DNA of 57,770 bases from Mangrovicoccus sp. (GCA_025800345.1 JAOXSB010000106.1:1-57770); one strand, 5' to 3'; shown: positions 1 through 8,526, counted from the first letter of the stretch. Notes: generated by a model from the letters alone, not told the origin. A program made the numbers and translations.

Positions 1-39
1 CAGGATGGATGGGCCCCGCATTGTCAGAAGCATAACGCA

Positions 40-534
40 TTACAGATCCTCGATAATGTAATCTTCCCAGTCCTCTTCCGAGAGGCTGGCCTCGCTAACG
101 CACCAGCCCTGCACCGAGAACCCCGCTTCATGGGTGCTGTCGGCGCGGCCGGTGATCAGCGGGTGCCATTGCGGCAATTCATGGCCTTCATAAAGCAAGC
201 GATAGGCACAATTGGAGGGCATCCAATAGGCGTGCTGGGCCAGATTGGCCGGGGTTAGCACCACGCATTCGGGGACATAGCGTTTGCGGTCTGGGTAATT
301 GGAGCAGCGGCAACTTTCCCCATCCAGCAGGCGGCAAGACACGCGGGTGAAGGCCAAAGCGCCGCTATCTTCGTCTTCAAGCTTGTTCAGACAACAGCGC
401 CCGCAGCCATCGCAAAGCGCCTCCCATTCCCCATGGGTCAGATCCGATAAGCGATGGCGTTCCCAAAATCTTGGGCGCAGCTCGGCCACCGGCATCTCTT
501 CGGGTGCGGAGGCAGAGCCACTGCGCGGTTTCAC
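40..534 (-). CDS. YcgN-type (UPF0260) cysteine-cluster protein
   Basis: A 164-residue protein rich in cysteine: C41, C44, C47 and C48 form a CxxCxxCC cluster (CDGCGRCCLNK), followed by C67, C75, C77 and C90. This matches the YcgN/UPF0260 branch of the YkgJ-like zinc- or iron-binding cysteine-cluster proteins. The biochemical role of the family is not established, so none is claimed. The start is a GTG at 532-534 that overlaps the TGA stop of ribF (GTGA), which suggests translational coupling; an internal ATG at residue 14 is a possible alternative. It is the last gene of a minus-strand run with ribF, a MaoC hydratase and a HAD hydrolase. Confidence 0.85.
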   Translation of the reverse strand: MKPRSGSASAPEEMPVAELRPRFWERHRLSDLTHGEWEALCDGCGRCCLNKLEDEDSGALAFTRVSCRLLDGESCRCSNYPDRKRYVPECVVLTPANLAQHAYWMPSNCAYRLLYEGHELPQWHPLITGRADSTHEAGFSVQGWCVSEASLSEEDWEDYIIEDL

Positions 535-1475
535 AGCTCCGCCAGGCAGGCGCGGGCCCGCAGGCTATCGGCATCCATCTGCGCCACCAGCGCCTCGACC
601 CCGTCAAAGCGCTGCTCTGGACGCAGATATTCTACCAGCCCCACCGACAGATGAGTGCCGTAAAGATCACCGGAGAAATCGAAGATATGGGTTTCTAGAT
701 TGGGCATGTTCTCCCCAAACATGGGGCGCACGCCCAGAGAAGCAACCCCTGGGTAATGGCCCGCATGGGGGCCTGTGCGGATCTCGACCGTCACCGCATA
801 AACGCCAAAGCGCGGCAAATGCAGCCCCGCCAAAGACATATTCGCCGTGGGATAACCCAGGGTGCGGCCACGCTTTTCCCCATGGATCACTGGCCCATCA
901 ATGCGGTGCCAATGGCCCAGCATCGCTTGTGCATCCCGCGGGCGACCTTCGGCCAAAGCTTCGCGGATCCGGGTGGATGACACAGGCCCGGCCTCGGTCT
1001 CGATGGTCAAAAGCGGCGCGATGGTCACGCCAAAGCCCATCTCTTGGCCAAACGCCACGAGATCTTCGGCGGTGCCTTTACGACCTTTGCCAAAGCAGAA
1101 ATCCGCCCCCACAACCACATGGGCCAGACCCAGACCATCCGCGATCACCTCTTGGGCAAAATCCCGCGCTGTGAGCGCTGCCAATTGATCGTTGAAGGGC
1201 AATGAATAGAGGCGTTCCACCCCGATCTGAGCCAGGCGGTTTTCCTTGGCCTCCACATTCATCAACCGAAAGGCTGGCGCATCGGGAGCGAAAAAGGCCC
1301 GCGGATGGGGATCAAACGTCATCACCCCCAAAGGCGCGCCGATACCCTCGCCCGCTCTACGCGCCAATTCGATCACCGAGCGGTGACCGCGATGCACCCC
1401 ATCAAAATTGCCAATCGCGGCGCTGGCACCGCGATCTTGGGGCTCGCTGGCAGTAAAGCTTCGGATGATGCGCAT
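531..1475 (-). CDS. ribF: Bifunctional riboflavin kinase / FMN adenylyltransferase RibF
   Basis: A 314-residue cytoplasmic enzyme that phosphorylates riboflavin to FMN and adenylates FMN to FAD. The N-terminal nucleotidyltransferase domain shows GNFDGVHRGH at residues 22-31, a TFDPHPRAFF segment, a VVGADFCFGKGRKG segment and the SSTRIREALAEG motif. The C-terminal riboflavin-kinase domain has GYPTANM and the GDLYG-containing segment before LVEYLRPEQRFDG. Length and domain order are normal for bacterial RibF. It starts 13 bases after the MaoC gene and its stop overlaps the following YcgN-like gene, so the genes are probably co-transcribed. No ribosome binding site is clear, and no FMN riboswitch is seen in the short gap. 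Confidence 0.96.
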   Translation of the reverse strand: MRIIRSFTASEPQDRGASAAIGNFDGVHRGHRSVIELARRAGEGIGAPLGVMTFDPHPRAFFAPDAPAFRLMNVEAKENRLAQIGVERLYSLPFNDQLAALTARDFAQEVIADGLGLAHVVVGADFCFGKGRKGTAEDLVAFGQEMGFGVTIAPLLTIETEAGPVSSTRIREALAEGRPRDAQAMLGHWHRIDGPVIHGEKRGRTLGYPTANMSLAGLHLPRFGVYAVTVEIRTGPHAGHYPGVASLGVRPMFGENMPNLETHIFDFSGDLYGTHLSVGLVEYLRPEQRFDGVEALVAQMDADSLRARACLAEL

Positions 1476-1488
1476 AGGGAGGTACGAC

Positions 1489-1914
1489 TCAGCCCTTGCT
1501 AGGAGCCATGACGGTGGCTTCGCCAGTGATCACCAGCTTGTCATTCACCGTGGCCTCGCAGGTCAGGGTCACCCGTTTGCGCTCGGCCAGGATATCATTG
1601 ACCGTGACAGAGGCGGTGACCTCTTGGCCGATTTTCACCGGCGCCAGGAATTTCAGGTTCTGGCCCATATAGATGGTGCCATGGCCTGGCAGGCGTTCCC
1701 CGAGCAGCGCTGAAAACAGGCTGGCACAAAGCATCCCATGGGCGATACGCTCGCCAAAGATCGAGGCTTTGCCCGCCGCTTCATCCAGGTGGATCGGATT
1801 GCGGTCTTCGCTCACATCCGCGAATTTCTCGATCATGTCCAAAGTGATGATTTTGGTGATCGACCGGCTCATGCCAATTTCGAGATCTTCGAGATAGACC
1901 GTCCCAACGCTCAT
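1489..1914 (-). CDS. MaoC-type (R)-specific enoyl-CoA hydratase-like protein
   Basis: A 141-residue single hot-dog-fold protein of the MaoC dehydratase family. The hydratase-2 signature is visible as FADVSEDRNPIHLDEAAG (residues 31-48), with the catalytic pair Asp37 and His42 and Asn39 between them. Enzymes of this type hydrate trans-2-enoyl-CoA to (R)-3-hydroxyacyl-CoA, feeding polyhydroxyalkanoate or other acyl pathways. The exact acyl substrate cannot be read from the sequence, so the symbol phaJ is not assigned. The ATG is preceded by AGGA at a six-base spacing. It lies between the HAD hydrolase and ribF on the same strand. Confidence 0.9.
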   Translation of the reverse strand: MSVGTVYLEDLEIGMSRSITKIITLDMIEKFADVSEDRNPIHLDEAAGKASIFGERIAHGMLCASLFSALLGERLPGHGTIYMGQNLKFLAPVKIGQEVTASVTVNDILAERKRVTLTCEATVNDKLVITGEATVMAPSKG

Positions 1915-1986
1915 GACTGTTCCTTGTGTATTCTACCCATTCCGCGCCCCTCTACTGCCTATGGGCAGCGGTTGCCAGGGGGTAGC

Positions 1987-2868
1987 TTAACGCAGTTGGC
2001 CGATGGCATGGCTGGGGGCGAGTTTTTGCGCCGCCAGATAGGCTTTCAGTTGATCCGGGTCCGGCTGCCCACCGGGCAGAGTGCCGGTTTCCGCCGCCGC
2101 CAAACCGCCCGTGACAAAGAGCGTGTCAAACCCCTCGCCCAAACCGCCGGCCACATCGGTGGCGGGCCCATCACCAATGGCAAGGATCCGGTCCCGGGGC
2201 ACATCCCGCAGCGCTGCCAAGCGGCGCAGCGCCAATTCATATATCGGCGCATGGGGTTTGCCGAAATAGAGGCTCTGCCCCCCCATATCCGTGTAAAGCT
2301 GGGCCAGCGCTCCGGCGCAAAAGATCCGCTTATGGCCGCGATCCACCACCACATCAGGATTGGCGCATAGAAAATCGAGCCCACGGGCCTTAGCGGATAA
2401 GAAACTGGCGCGGTAATCTTCCGGTTTTTCGGTCTCATCGTCAAAAAGCCCGGTACACACGATGCCTTCGGCTTGATCTAGCGGCACCCGCTCCACCGGG
2501 GCCGCATCCCGCAGATCCTCGGCCAGGTCCGTGAAGAAATGCAAATCGCGCTCTGGCCCGATATGATAGACTTTGCGCCCAACCACCCCGGCCATCAGAG
2601 CCGCTTGCGCACTATCGCCCGAAGTGGTCACCCCATCATAGCAATCGCGCGGCGCGCCAAGCCCATCAAGCTGGGTCACAACCTTGTCTTTGGGTCGGGG
2701 CGAATTGGTCAACAGCATCACCGTGCCGCCCCCCGCGCGATAGGCTTGCAGCGCGGCCACCGCTTCGGGGAAGACTTGCACGCCATTGTGCAAACAGCCC
2801 CAAAGATCACACAGCACCGCATCATAATTGCTCGCAATCTCGGACAGCGAAGAAATCACTTTACTCAT
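1987..2868 (-). CDS. HAD-superfamily hydrolase, TIGR01459 type
   Basis: A 293-residue subclass IIA HAD hydrolase, the NagD/PGP-like group. The N-terminal nucleophile motif is CDLWGCLHNG, with Asp21 as the nucleophile; motif II is MLLTNSPRP, and the C-terminal metal-binding motif is ILAIGDGPATDVAGG. The DxWGxxH form of motif I is typical of the TIGR01459 family common in alphaproteobacteria. A sugar or nucleotide phosphatase role is likely but the substrate is unknown. It leads the minus-strand run into the MaoC gene across a 72-base gap. Confidence 0.88.
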   Translation of the reverse strand: MSKVISSLSEIASNYDAVLCDLWGCLHNGVQVFPEAVAALQAYRAGGGTVMLLTNSPRPKDKVVTQLDGLGAPRDCYDGVTTSGDSAQAALMAGVVGRKVYHIGPERDLHFFTDLAEDLRDAAPVERVPLDQAEGIVCTGLFDDETEKPEDYRASFLSAKARGLDFLCANPDVVVDRGHKRIFCAGALAQLYTDMGGQSLYFGKPHAPIYELALRRLAALRDVPRDRILAIGDGPATDVAGGLGEGFDTLFVTGGLAAAETGTLPGGQPDPDQLKAYLAAQKLAPSHAIGQLR

Positions 2869-2923
2869 AGGGGCCTCACACTGGTTACATCACATTTGGC
2901 CAATAAGACTACACCTGGCCAGG

Positions 2924-3457
2924 TTACTGTTTGGTCTCTTGCGGCGCCATGCTTTGGGGCGCCTCTTGAGCGCTTTCGAGCGTCGCTTCAAAGGCCAAAA
3001 GCCCGGCACGCGCCTCGGCGATGCCCGCGCGCACCGAACCCAAAGCTTTGGTCAATTCTGCCTTTTCCGCCGGATCCATATCCGAGGCTTCAATCACGGC
3101 CAGGGCTTTGTCGAAATCCACCCCATCGGCAGAGACGATCTTTTCCTGCTTCAGCCAAGCGCTGGTAGCGTCCAGCTCACCGGCCGAGCTAAGCGCCATC
3201 ACGGTCATGCTCTCGGCCATGGAATCGCGCATATCATGGGAAGCTTCCGTAAGCGCATCTTCCGCTTGGTCCAACGCGTCTTGCGCTCCGGCCAAGAGCG
3301 CCGCGCCCAAGCCGCGCACCGCGCGGGCCGCGTCATCCAACGCCTCATCCATCGCGTCAGCATTGTCAGTTGTCGCCGGGTTGGCAGCACGATCTTCTGC
3401 GGCCAAGGGCAAGGCCAAAACCCCGATCACCCCAAGCGTGGCAAGGACAAGTTTCAT
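2924..3457 (-). CDS. Exported alanine-rich hypothetical protein
   Basis: I do not recognise this 177-residue protein. The ATG at 3455-3457 is chosen because GGGAG lies just upstream and because translation then opens with MKLVLATLGVIGVLALPLAAED, a good signal peptide with an A-x-A-like cleavage site; a longer reading frame from 3532 would bury it. The mature part is acidic, alanine-rich and predicted helical (many D/E-A-x-x-A-L stretches), without cysteines or an enzyme motif. It is probably periplasmic. It stands alone between the HAD hydrolase and the pyrophosphatase gene. Confidence 0.7.
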   Translation of the reverse strand: MKLVLATLGVIGVLALPLAAEDRAANPATTDNADAMDEALDDAARAVRGLGAALLAGAQDALDQAEDALTEASHDMRDSMAESMTVMALSSAGELDATSAWLKQEKIVSADGVDFDKALAVIEASDMDPAEKAELTKALGSVRAGIAEARAGLLAFEATLESAQEAPQSMAPQETKQ

Positions 3458-3572
3458 CACGCGCTCCCCAGCGGAAATACCGTTGCCCCAAATATAGAAC
3501 GGGACGCGCCGCAGCGCATCCCGAAATGTCATTCCTGCAGGGGCATAACCCGCTGCCTATCGTCTTAGCGGC

Positions 3573-4493
3573 TCAGAGCGCCAAATTCGGAATGATCTGC
3601 TTTTTACGGCTCATGATACCGGGCAGAACCACGCTGTCGCCGTCAACGGTTGCGCCAAAGCTTTTTTCGGCCACGGTTTTGACGATATCATTGGGCACGA
3701 GAAGCGTGGCTTCTTCTTTGATGATATCCACCACGAAGAGCAGCACTTCATCCACACCGTCTTCGGAGGCCACTGCTGGCATGGACTCCATCAGCGAGGC
3801 TTTGCGCGAGAGCGGGATATCCGGCGCGGTGGTCTCCAGCACGGAAACGCGGAAGTTTTTGCCGCCCACTTCGTATTTCTTGCTGTCCATGCGGATCAGC
3901 TCCGCATCGGAAAAGGCCGATACATCGGATTTGGCCGCGAACATTTCGCTGGCATAAGCAGTCATATCAACGCCCAACTCGCCAGCCAATTTGGTGGCCA
4001 CGTCGCGATCCAGATCGGTGGTGGTGGGCGAACGGAATTCCAACGTGTCCGACAGGATGCAGGACAGGGCCGCGCCTTTGATCGCCTCGGGCATCTTGGC
4101 CGCGTCATCGCCCATCAGATCCACCATCAGCGTGGCGGTACAAGCAACCGGGCGCACGGTGATCTCGATCGGGCCTTTGGTCTCCAAACCGCCCACCAGC
4201 TTGTGGTGATCGATGATCGCTTGGATATCGGCGTCATTGATGCTGTCGGGCAGCTCCGCAGGATTGTTGGTGTCCACGATCACCACCGGCTCACCTTCGC
4301 CAACGGTTTCGATGATCTCGGGCTTGTCCAGGCTCCAACGCTCAAGCACAAAAGCGGCCTCAGTATTGGGCTCGCCCAGCAGATAGGGGCTGGCCGGGGT
4401 GCCTTTGACCTCAGACAAATACCAGGCCCAGATGATCGGGGAGCCGGTGCTGTCAGTATCGGGGGCCTTATGGCCAATAACCTTGATCGTCAT
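3573..4493 (-). CDS. ppaC: Manganese-dependent inorganic pyrophosphatase (family II)
   Basis: A 306-residue cytoplasmic DHH-family enzyme that hydrolyses pyrophosphate to phosphate, pulling biosynthetic reactions forward. The family II metal ligands are visible: GHKAPDTDS near the N-terminus (His8, Asp12, Asp14), VDTNNP, and the DHH signature in IIDHHKLVGG. The C-terminal DHHA2 domain carries the SRKK substrate-binding motif near the end. The ATG at 4491-4493 (MTIKVIGHK) is preferred because the family starts there; an in-frame ATG four codons upstream is possible. The gene is transcribed away from tRNA-Pro. Confidence 0.95.
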   Translation of the reverse strand: MTIKVIGHKAPDTDSTGSPIIWAWYLSEVKGTPASPYLLGEPNTEAAFVLERWSLDKPEIIETVGEGEPVVIVDTNNPAELPDSINDADIQAIIDHHKLVGGLETKGPIEITVRPVACTATLMVDLMGDDAAKMPEAIKGAALSCILSDTLEFRSPTTTDLDRDVATKLAGELGVDMTAYASEMFAAKSDVSAFSDAELIRMDSKKYEVGGKNFRVSVLETTAPDIPLSRKASLMESMPAVASEDGVDEVLLFVVDIIKEEATLLVPNDIVKTVAEKSFGATVDGDSVVLPGIMSRKKQIIPNLAL

Positions 4494-4650
4494 GTTACAA
4501 TCCATCCTGAGAGGGTTCTGGCGGCCTTATAGGCGCGCGGCGCCCCGCCTGTCAGAGGGGTCTTTCGCCGCATCATAGCACGGCATCTCGCGCCTAATCC
4601 TCGCATGCAGCCCGGTTTTGGCAAAGTGACAGCTTTGCGACAGGAGGCGC

Positions 4651-4679
4651 TTGCAAATCCCGCGAGCGGGGGCTAACTG
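4651..4679 (+). promoter_or_regulatory. Probable sigma70-type promoter of tRNA-Pro
   Basis: TTGCAA (4651-4656) and TAACTG (4674-4679) are separated by 17 bases, and the tRNA begins 13 bases after the second box. The spacing is ideal, but the -10 match is partial. Confidence 0.45.
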
Positions 4680-4692
4680 CGTCTCGTTCGGT

Positions 4693-4769
4693 CGGAGTGT
4701 AGCTCAGCCTGGTAGAGCACTGTCTTCGGGAGGCAGGGGTCGGAGGTTCGAATCCTCTCACTCCGACCA
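4693..4769 (+). tRNA. tRNA-Pro (anticodon CGG)
   Basis: A complete cloverleaf can be folded: acceptor CGGAGTG with CACTCCG, a D arm with GCTC/GAGC, anticodon stem CTGTC/GGCAG around the loop TTCGGGA (anticodon CGG), T arm GGAGG-TTCGAAT-CCTCT, and an encoded CCA at 4767-4769. It decodes CCG proline codons, expected to be common in this GC-rich genome. A 69-codon open frame on the opposite strand here is the usual antisense-tRNA artefact. Confidence 0.96.
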
Positions 4770-4845
4770 GATCACCAGCTTTATTGCCAAATATACGATG
4801 CAAGGCAGATAGCGCGCTGGCAGCGCTATAATTGAGCCTTAAATC

Positions 4846-5898
4846 TCAGTGTTTTTTGGCCGTTAGGCGCCTCCAAGGATAGCGCATCAGGTCGTTCAGA
4901 TCAGATTGGAGCGCATCACGCTCCTGCGCCATCTTATTCAACTCTGACGCAAGCTTGTCACGCTCGCTCGCAGTTTTATCCAAGTCCAGCAATGCTTTAT
5001 CTAACTTGAGCGCTGCGCTTTCCAGCTCTGAGGCCAACTTATTCCGCTCGCTTGCGGCTTGTCTCTCTCTGAGTTGGTATAAAGACATGCCCCTGAGCTG
5101 CGACAGCAATTCCTCCTGGCTGGAGTTTGGTGCAATACCAACTTGCGCGCAAACCGCCTGCTGCACCCGCAAATTTTCTGCGCTGTCGGATGTCTTCGAA
5201 AACTCCGATCGTTGAAACGACAGGTCTGGCTCCACCCCAACTGACTCAAAAAAACGGGTAATTGTTCCCGTCGTGTCGCTCACAAGGTCATTGTAATCAA
5301 TATGACTTACCGGAAGCTTCAGACCTTCGCAGATCTGATCGAGGTTCCGCTCCCATGTGTCGAACTTCAGCACATATTCAGCAAGTTCGAGTGCAGAAAT
5401 ATTGCCAATCACCTGCTCACGCGTTTCTTTTTGCGTCGCATCGGGCGACTTAAGCTCAACCCCGCCCCGCACATGTGACACACCCGTACGCGCATGTATC
5501 ACTGCTGAAAGAGCCTGAGACAGCTTATCAGTGCGCTGCAATCGCAGAACCACTGGCTGATTAAACACAGATAAAAACGCGTCAACGAAAGCTACTTGCT
5601 TCGAAAGTTTAATCTCGTTGAGCTCTGTATTCAGGCTGAAAAAATCGCGTGTCGCATGGGGCAATTGATTGGCCATTAAGGTCAATGCAGGCGTGGATGA
5701 GGTCGAGGTTCGACCAGCATTGGCAATCTCGAAGAAGACATTCGGCGGAAGCACTGACGATCCACTTCGCTGATGGTGATTATACCACTCGCGTGCATCG
5801 CCGAAATACTGCGATTGCCGCAGAAGACTCTTCAGGAAATTGGTTCCGCTTCTCTGTGTGCTCAAAAGCAAAAGGAAATCTGGGTTCTTTGCGCTCAT
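4846..5898 (-). CDS. Stf0-like sulfotransferase with C-terminal coiled coil
   Basis: A 350-residue protein. The 5'-phosphosulfate loop of PAPS-dependent sulfotransferases is seen at the N-terminus (STQRSGTN, residues 13-20), with Arg and Ser residues of a 3'-phosphate site plausible around residues 120-135 (LRLQRTDKLSQALS). It should transfer sulfate from PAPS to a carbohydrate or lipid acceptor, which is unknown. From about residue 265 the protein becomes a long charged coiled coil with repeated SERxKLASEL units and ends in MRYPWRRLTAKKH. Similar helical tails are found on some polysaccharide-modifying enzymes, so membrane or complex tethering is an inference. The DNA reads visibly more AT-rich than its neighbours and lies next to a tRNA, hinting at acquisition. 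AGG lies five bases before the ATG. Confidence 0.8.
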   Translation of the reverse strand: MSAKNPDFLLLLSTQRSGTNFLKSLLRQSQYFGDAREWYNHHQRSGSSVLPPNVFFEIANAGRTSTSSTPALTLMANQLPHATRDFFSLNTELNEIKLSKQVAFVDAFLSVFNQPVVLRLQRTDKLSQALSAVIHARTGVSHVRGGVELKSPDATQKETREQVIGNISALELAEYVLKFDTWERNLDQICEGLKLPVSHIDYNDLVSDTTGTITRFFESVGVEPDLSFQRSEFSKTSDSAENLRVQQAVCAQVGIAPNSSQEELLSQLRGMSLYQLRERQAASERNKLASELESAALKLDKALLDLDKTASERDKLASELNKMAQERDALQSDLNDLMRYPWRRLTAKKH

Positions 5899-6049
5899 GA
5901 TACCTTGCTTTCAAATCTCTTGGATCGAATAAATCGCCTGCGGTCTCTGCTACTCAACCACAAACCCGTTATGCGGCCCGTGTTGCGCAAGTTCAAACGA
6001 AACGAGTCTCGCCCGCAGCCTGCCTTTGCCAAGACCCGCCTGACATCAG

Positions 6050-6074
6050 GTGCCGCCCTTAAGGCGAGCGGCAC
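6050..6074. terminator. Inverted repeat after the glycosyltransferase gene
   Basis: GTGCCGC (6050-6056) and GCGGCAC (6068-6074) can pair around an 11-base loop containing CTTAAG. It lies six bases beyond the stop of the minus-strand glycosyltransferase. There is no U-run, so a terminator role is only possible. The rest of 5899-6079 shows no gene. Confidence 0.35.
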
Positions 6075-6079
6075 AAAAT

Positions 6080-6814
6080 CTAGCGATAATGCCCGAACCG
6101 ATAGGGGATTTTTTGATCAGAAATTTCGCCCACGAAGAACCGGTGCAGATTGGCCTTAAAATAGATCCACCCCGTGGCCAGAGTGCCGTCTTGTTGCAAG
6201 CGTCGAGGATCAAACCGGAACTTTGCCTGCAGCACGCCGGTTTTACCAGGTTCAGCGCGATGGGCTTTCAGGGCGTAATTGCAATCTTCACAAAGGCTGA
6301 TGCGTTCATCAAAACCGCCGATCTTTTGATGCAGCGCGGGCGTGGAAAACATGCACGCGCCAATTGCGGTTGGAAAGAACCGCGCGCTTAGCCGGATCGC
6401 CCCATTAAACAGCGCAAACCCCGCCCGATGATGCCAAGCGAGCCCTTCGCCTGACATACAGACCGCAGCCATATCCCAATCCTGCGCTTCCAACTCCGCC
6501 ATGGCTTGGCCCAGAAAATCCGGAGCCAGTCGCGTGTCCGCATCCAGAAAAAGCAACCGCTGCGCCGCCGCTTCTGCCGCGCCGCGATTGCGCCCCAGGC
6601 TCACCCCGCGCCCATCCATTTCGATGATGCGATAGCGCGCAAACCCGGCCCCGGCGATGCGCGAGACCTCAACCGTGTCGTCATCGCTTTGGCTATCCAC
6701 ATGCAAGATCTCAAAATCCTGCCAGCTTTGCGCCGCCAGATCCGCCAACAAACGCGGCAAACGCTGTTCCTCATTCAAGGTAATCACAATGATGGAAAGA
6801 CGGGGCGAAGTCAT
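6080..6814 (-). CDS. Family 2 glycosyltransferase
   Basis: A 244-residue GT-A fold glycosyltransferase. It opens with the GT2 nucleotide-sugar segment SIIVITLNEE (residues 7-16), has the metal-binding DAD triplet at residues 91-93 (FLDADTRLAPDF) and the acceptor-side IGGFDERISLCEDCNY segment near residue 170. There are no long membrane spans, so it is a soluble or peripherally attached enzyme of the inner membrane face. Donor and acceptor sugars cannot be read. Its neighbour is the sulfotransferase gene, also on the minus strand 181 bases away, so both may decorate the same surface glycan; that is inference. Confidence 0.87.
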   Translation of the reverse strand: MTSPRLSIIVITLNEEQRLPRLLADLAAQSWQDFEILHVDSQSDDDTVEVSRIAGAGFARYRIIEMDGRGVSLGRNRGAAEAAAQRLLFLDADTRLAPDFLGQAMAELEAQDWDMAAVCMSGEGLAWHHRAGFALFNGAIRLSARFFPTAIGACMFSTPALHQKIGGFDERISLCEDCNYALKAHRAEPGKTGVLQAKFRFDPRRLQQDGTLATGWIYFKANLHRFFVGEISDQKIPYRFGHYR

Positions 6815-6987
6815 TTGCAGTCTCGGCCAAGACCAACGGTCTTAGAACCCTCTCATAGGATCGCGCCGCGACGGATCAAGGCTCGGAAAATTGCGGGCGC
6901 TGTTCGGGCTATATCGCAAGCCTTTAGCGCGAGGGCAATCACCTGGCTGACCCATGCCGTTACGGCGTGACACATGACGGCCAAACG

Positions 6988-7866
6988 TTAAACCGCAGCA
7001 TCTATGCGCTCACAAGCGGCAAACACCCCATCCACCATGGCCAATTTGCGCATCTCAGGGGCACAGACCAAAAAATGCTTGGCCCAGAGATTGGGATCAC
7101 GAATGCGCAACACAGCAAGGCCATCTGCATCTTCGATCTCTTCGCGCAGCGCCAAACAGCCCCCAAGACCTGCGACCACAGCAGCGCGCAGCGAGCCCCA
7201 AGACCCTAGATCCAATGCGCGCTCTAGATGCACCCCAGCCCGCTTCGCCGCCGCATCAAAAATCTGGCGCGTCGCCGAGCTGCGTTCCCGGCGCAGAATT
7301 TGCAGTTCGCTCAACTCGGCCCATCCCACCTCGCGTGCTTTGGCCAAAGGATGTCTCTCGGGCAGCACCAAGACGATCTCTGTATGAATGATTTCATGAG
7401 ATACCAACCCTTTTGGAGCGGTTTGCCCAGTGACGAAAGCCACATCAATCTCGCCCATACTCAGTTGCTTCAGCAGATCCGCCGACGCCATAGAGCTGGC
7501 CTCTATCCGCATGGACGGGTGGGTTTTGGCAAAGCGCGACAGGATCGGGATGGCATATTGGTACGTGGTATACCCAATCCGCAAAAGCCCCTGTTCAAGC
7601 TCTCGCGCCGCCAACATCTGATGTTCGATCTCTGTTGAAAGCGTCACCAATGCGCGCAGTTTCGGGATCAACGCTTTGGATAAGTCGCTGGGCTCCAGCT
7701 TTTGCCCATGCCGGATCAAAAGCGGTGCGGCACAAAACTCTTCAAGCGCTTTGATATTGTTCGAGACCGAAGGCTGTGAGATCCCTAAATCCGCCGCAGC
7801 GCCGGAAAAGCTGCGCTTGCGCAACAAAGCCTCTAAGCTTCGCAATTGACTTAAGGTAAGCTTCAT
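6988..7866 (-). CDS. LysR-family transcriptional regulator
   Basis: A 292-residue regulator. The N-terminal winged helix-turn-helix is clear (LSQLRSLEALLRKRSFSGAA and the recognition helix ISQPSVSNNIKALEE, roughly residues 3-45), followed by a periplasmic-binding-protein-like effector domain with the usual GxLRIGY entry (GLLRIGYTTY). The ATG at 7864-7866 is chosen because AGGA lies seven bases upstream and it matches normal LysR starts; an open frame extends 16 codons further. The regulated gene is not evident: no divergent metabolic gene lies beside it. Confidence 0.9.
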   Translation of the reverse strand: MKLTLSQLRSLEALLRKRSFSGAAADLGISQPSVSNNIKALEEFCAAPLLIRHGQKLEPSDLSKALIPKLRALVTLSTEIEHQMLAARELEQGLLRIGYTTYQYAIPILSRFAKTHPSMRIEASSMASADLLKQLSMGEIDVAFVTGQTAPKGLVSHEIIHTEIVLVLPERHPLAKAREVGWAELSELQILRRERSSATRQIFDAAAKRAGVHLERALDLGSWGSLRAAVVAGLGGCLALREEIEDADGLAVLRIRDPNLWAKHFLVCAPEMRKLAMVDGVFAACERIDAAV

Positions 7867-7948
7867 AATCTGTCCTTTGACCCAAGAAGAACAGCATTTT
7901 CTCCCAAAAATCAAAGATTAATTCGCATAAGCTTACGTTGAGCATGGG

Positions 7949-7991
7949 GGCGCCTGACAAAAGGCGCCGCCGCAAATACCCGTTAAACGGG
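7949..7991. terminator. Hairpins downstream of bcp
   Basis: Two short dyads follow the stop of the minus-strand bcp gene: CCCGTT/AACGGG (7979-7991) and GGCGCC/GGCGCC separated by eight bases (7949-7968). Read on the minus strand, the loop of the second is T-rich, but no U-run follows it. A weak terminator is possible. Confidence 0.35.
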
Positions 7992-7997
7992 AGTGGA

Positions 7998-8471
7998 TTA
8001 CAGGGCTTGCACAGCCTCAAGCACCGCCTCCACATGGCCAGCAACTTTCACTTTGCGCCAGACCTGGGCGATCTTGCCCTCACCATCGATCAGGAAAGTC
8101 GCCCGCTCGATCCCCATATAGGTTTTGCCATACATCTTTTTCTCGACCCAGATACCATAGCGTTCGCACAGATCGCTTTCCGCGTCCGACAGCAGCCCCA
8201 CGCCCAGATCATGTTTGGCGCGAAACTTGCCATGCTTGGCCACCGTGTCTTTGGACACCCCCAGCACCTTGGCCCCAGCCGCTTCAAAAGCCGCCAGTTG
8301 CTCGGTGAAGCCGATCGCCTCTTTGGTACAGCCGCTGGTATCGTCGCGGGGGTAAAAATACAAAACCACTTTCGACGGGCGCAGCGCCGAAAGGGTCACA
8401 TCTTCGCCGCCATCTTGGGGCAACGTGAAATCGGGCGCATCCATACCCGGCTCTAGAACAATCTTATCCAA
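7998..8471 (-). CDS. bcp: Peroxiredoxin of the Bcp/PrxQ type
   Basis: A thioredoxin-dependent peroxide and alkyl-hydroperoxide reductase of 157 residues. The peroxidatic cysteine lies in DDTSGCTKEA (Cys48), after the APDFTLP and LYFYPRD segments typical of the family. The resolving cysteine five residues later, present in E. coli Bcp, is absent here (Ile-Gly-Phe instead); the only other cysteine is Cys102, so resolution must use that one or another thiol. The TTG at 8469-8471 is preferred because GCGAGG sits seven bases before it; an ATG at 8442-8444 is an alternative. A longer open frame overlaps the divergent AsmA-like gene and is unlikely. Confidence 0.9.
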   Translation of the reverse strand: MDKIVLEPGMDAPDFTLPQDGGEDVTLSALRPSKVVLYFYPRDDTSGCTKEAIGFTEQLAAFEAAGAKVLGVSKDTVAKHGKFRAKHDLGVGLLSDAESDLCERYGIWVEKKMYGKTYMGIERATFLIDGEGKIAQVWRKVKVAGHVEAVLEAVQAL

Positions 8472-8526
8472 AGATTTAGCCTCGCTTTGACTTGACACAT
8501 GCTCTTGTTCTAGACCGACTTGCTCC

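Noticed and set aside
4594-4803. A 69-codon frame with VRGFEPPTPASRRQ
   Set aside because: It is the antisense of tRNA-Pro; this sequence is a well-known false protein.
4693-6080. A genomic island inserted at tRNA-Pro
   Set aside because: No integrase and no repeat of the tRNA end was found downstream; only one or two accessory-looking genes are present.
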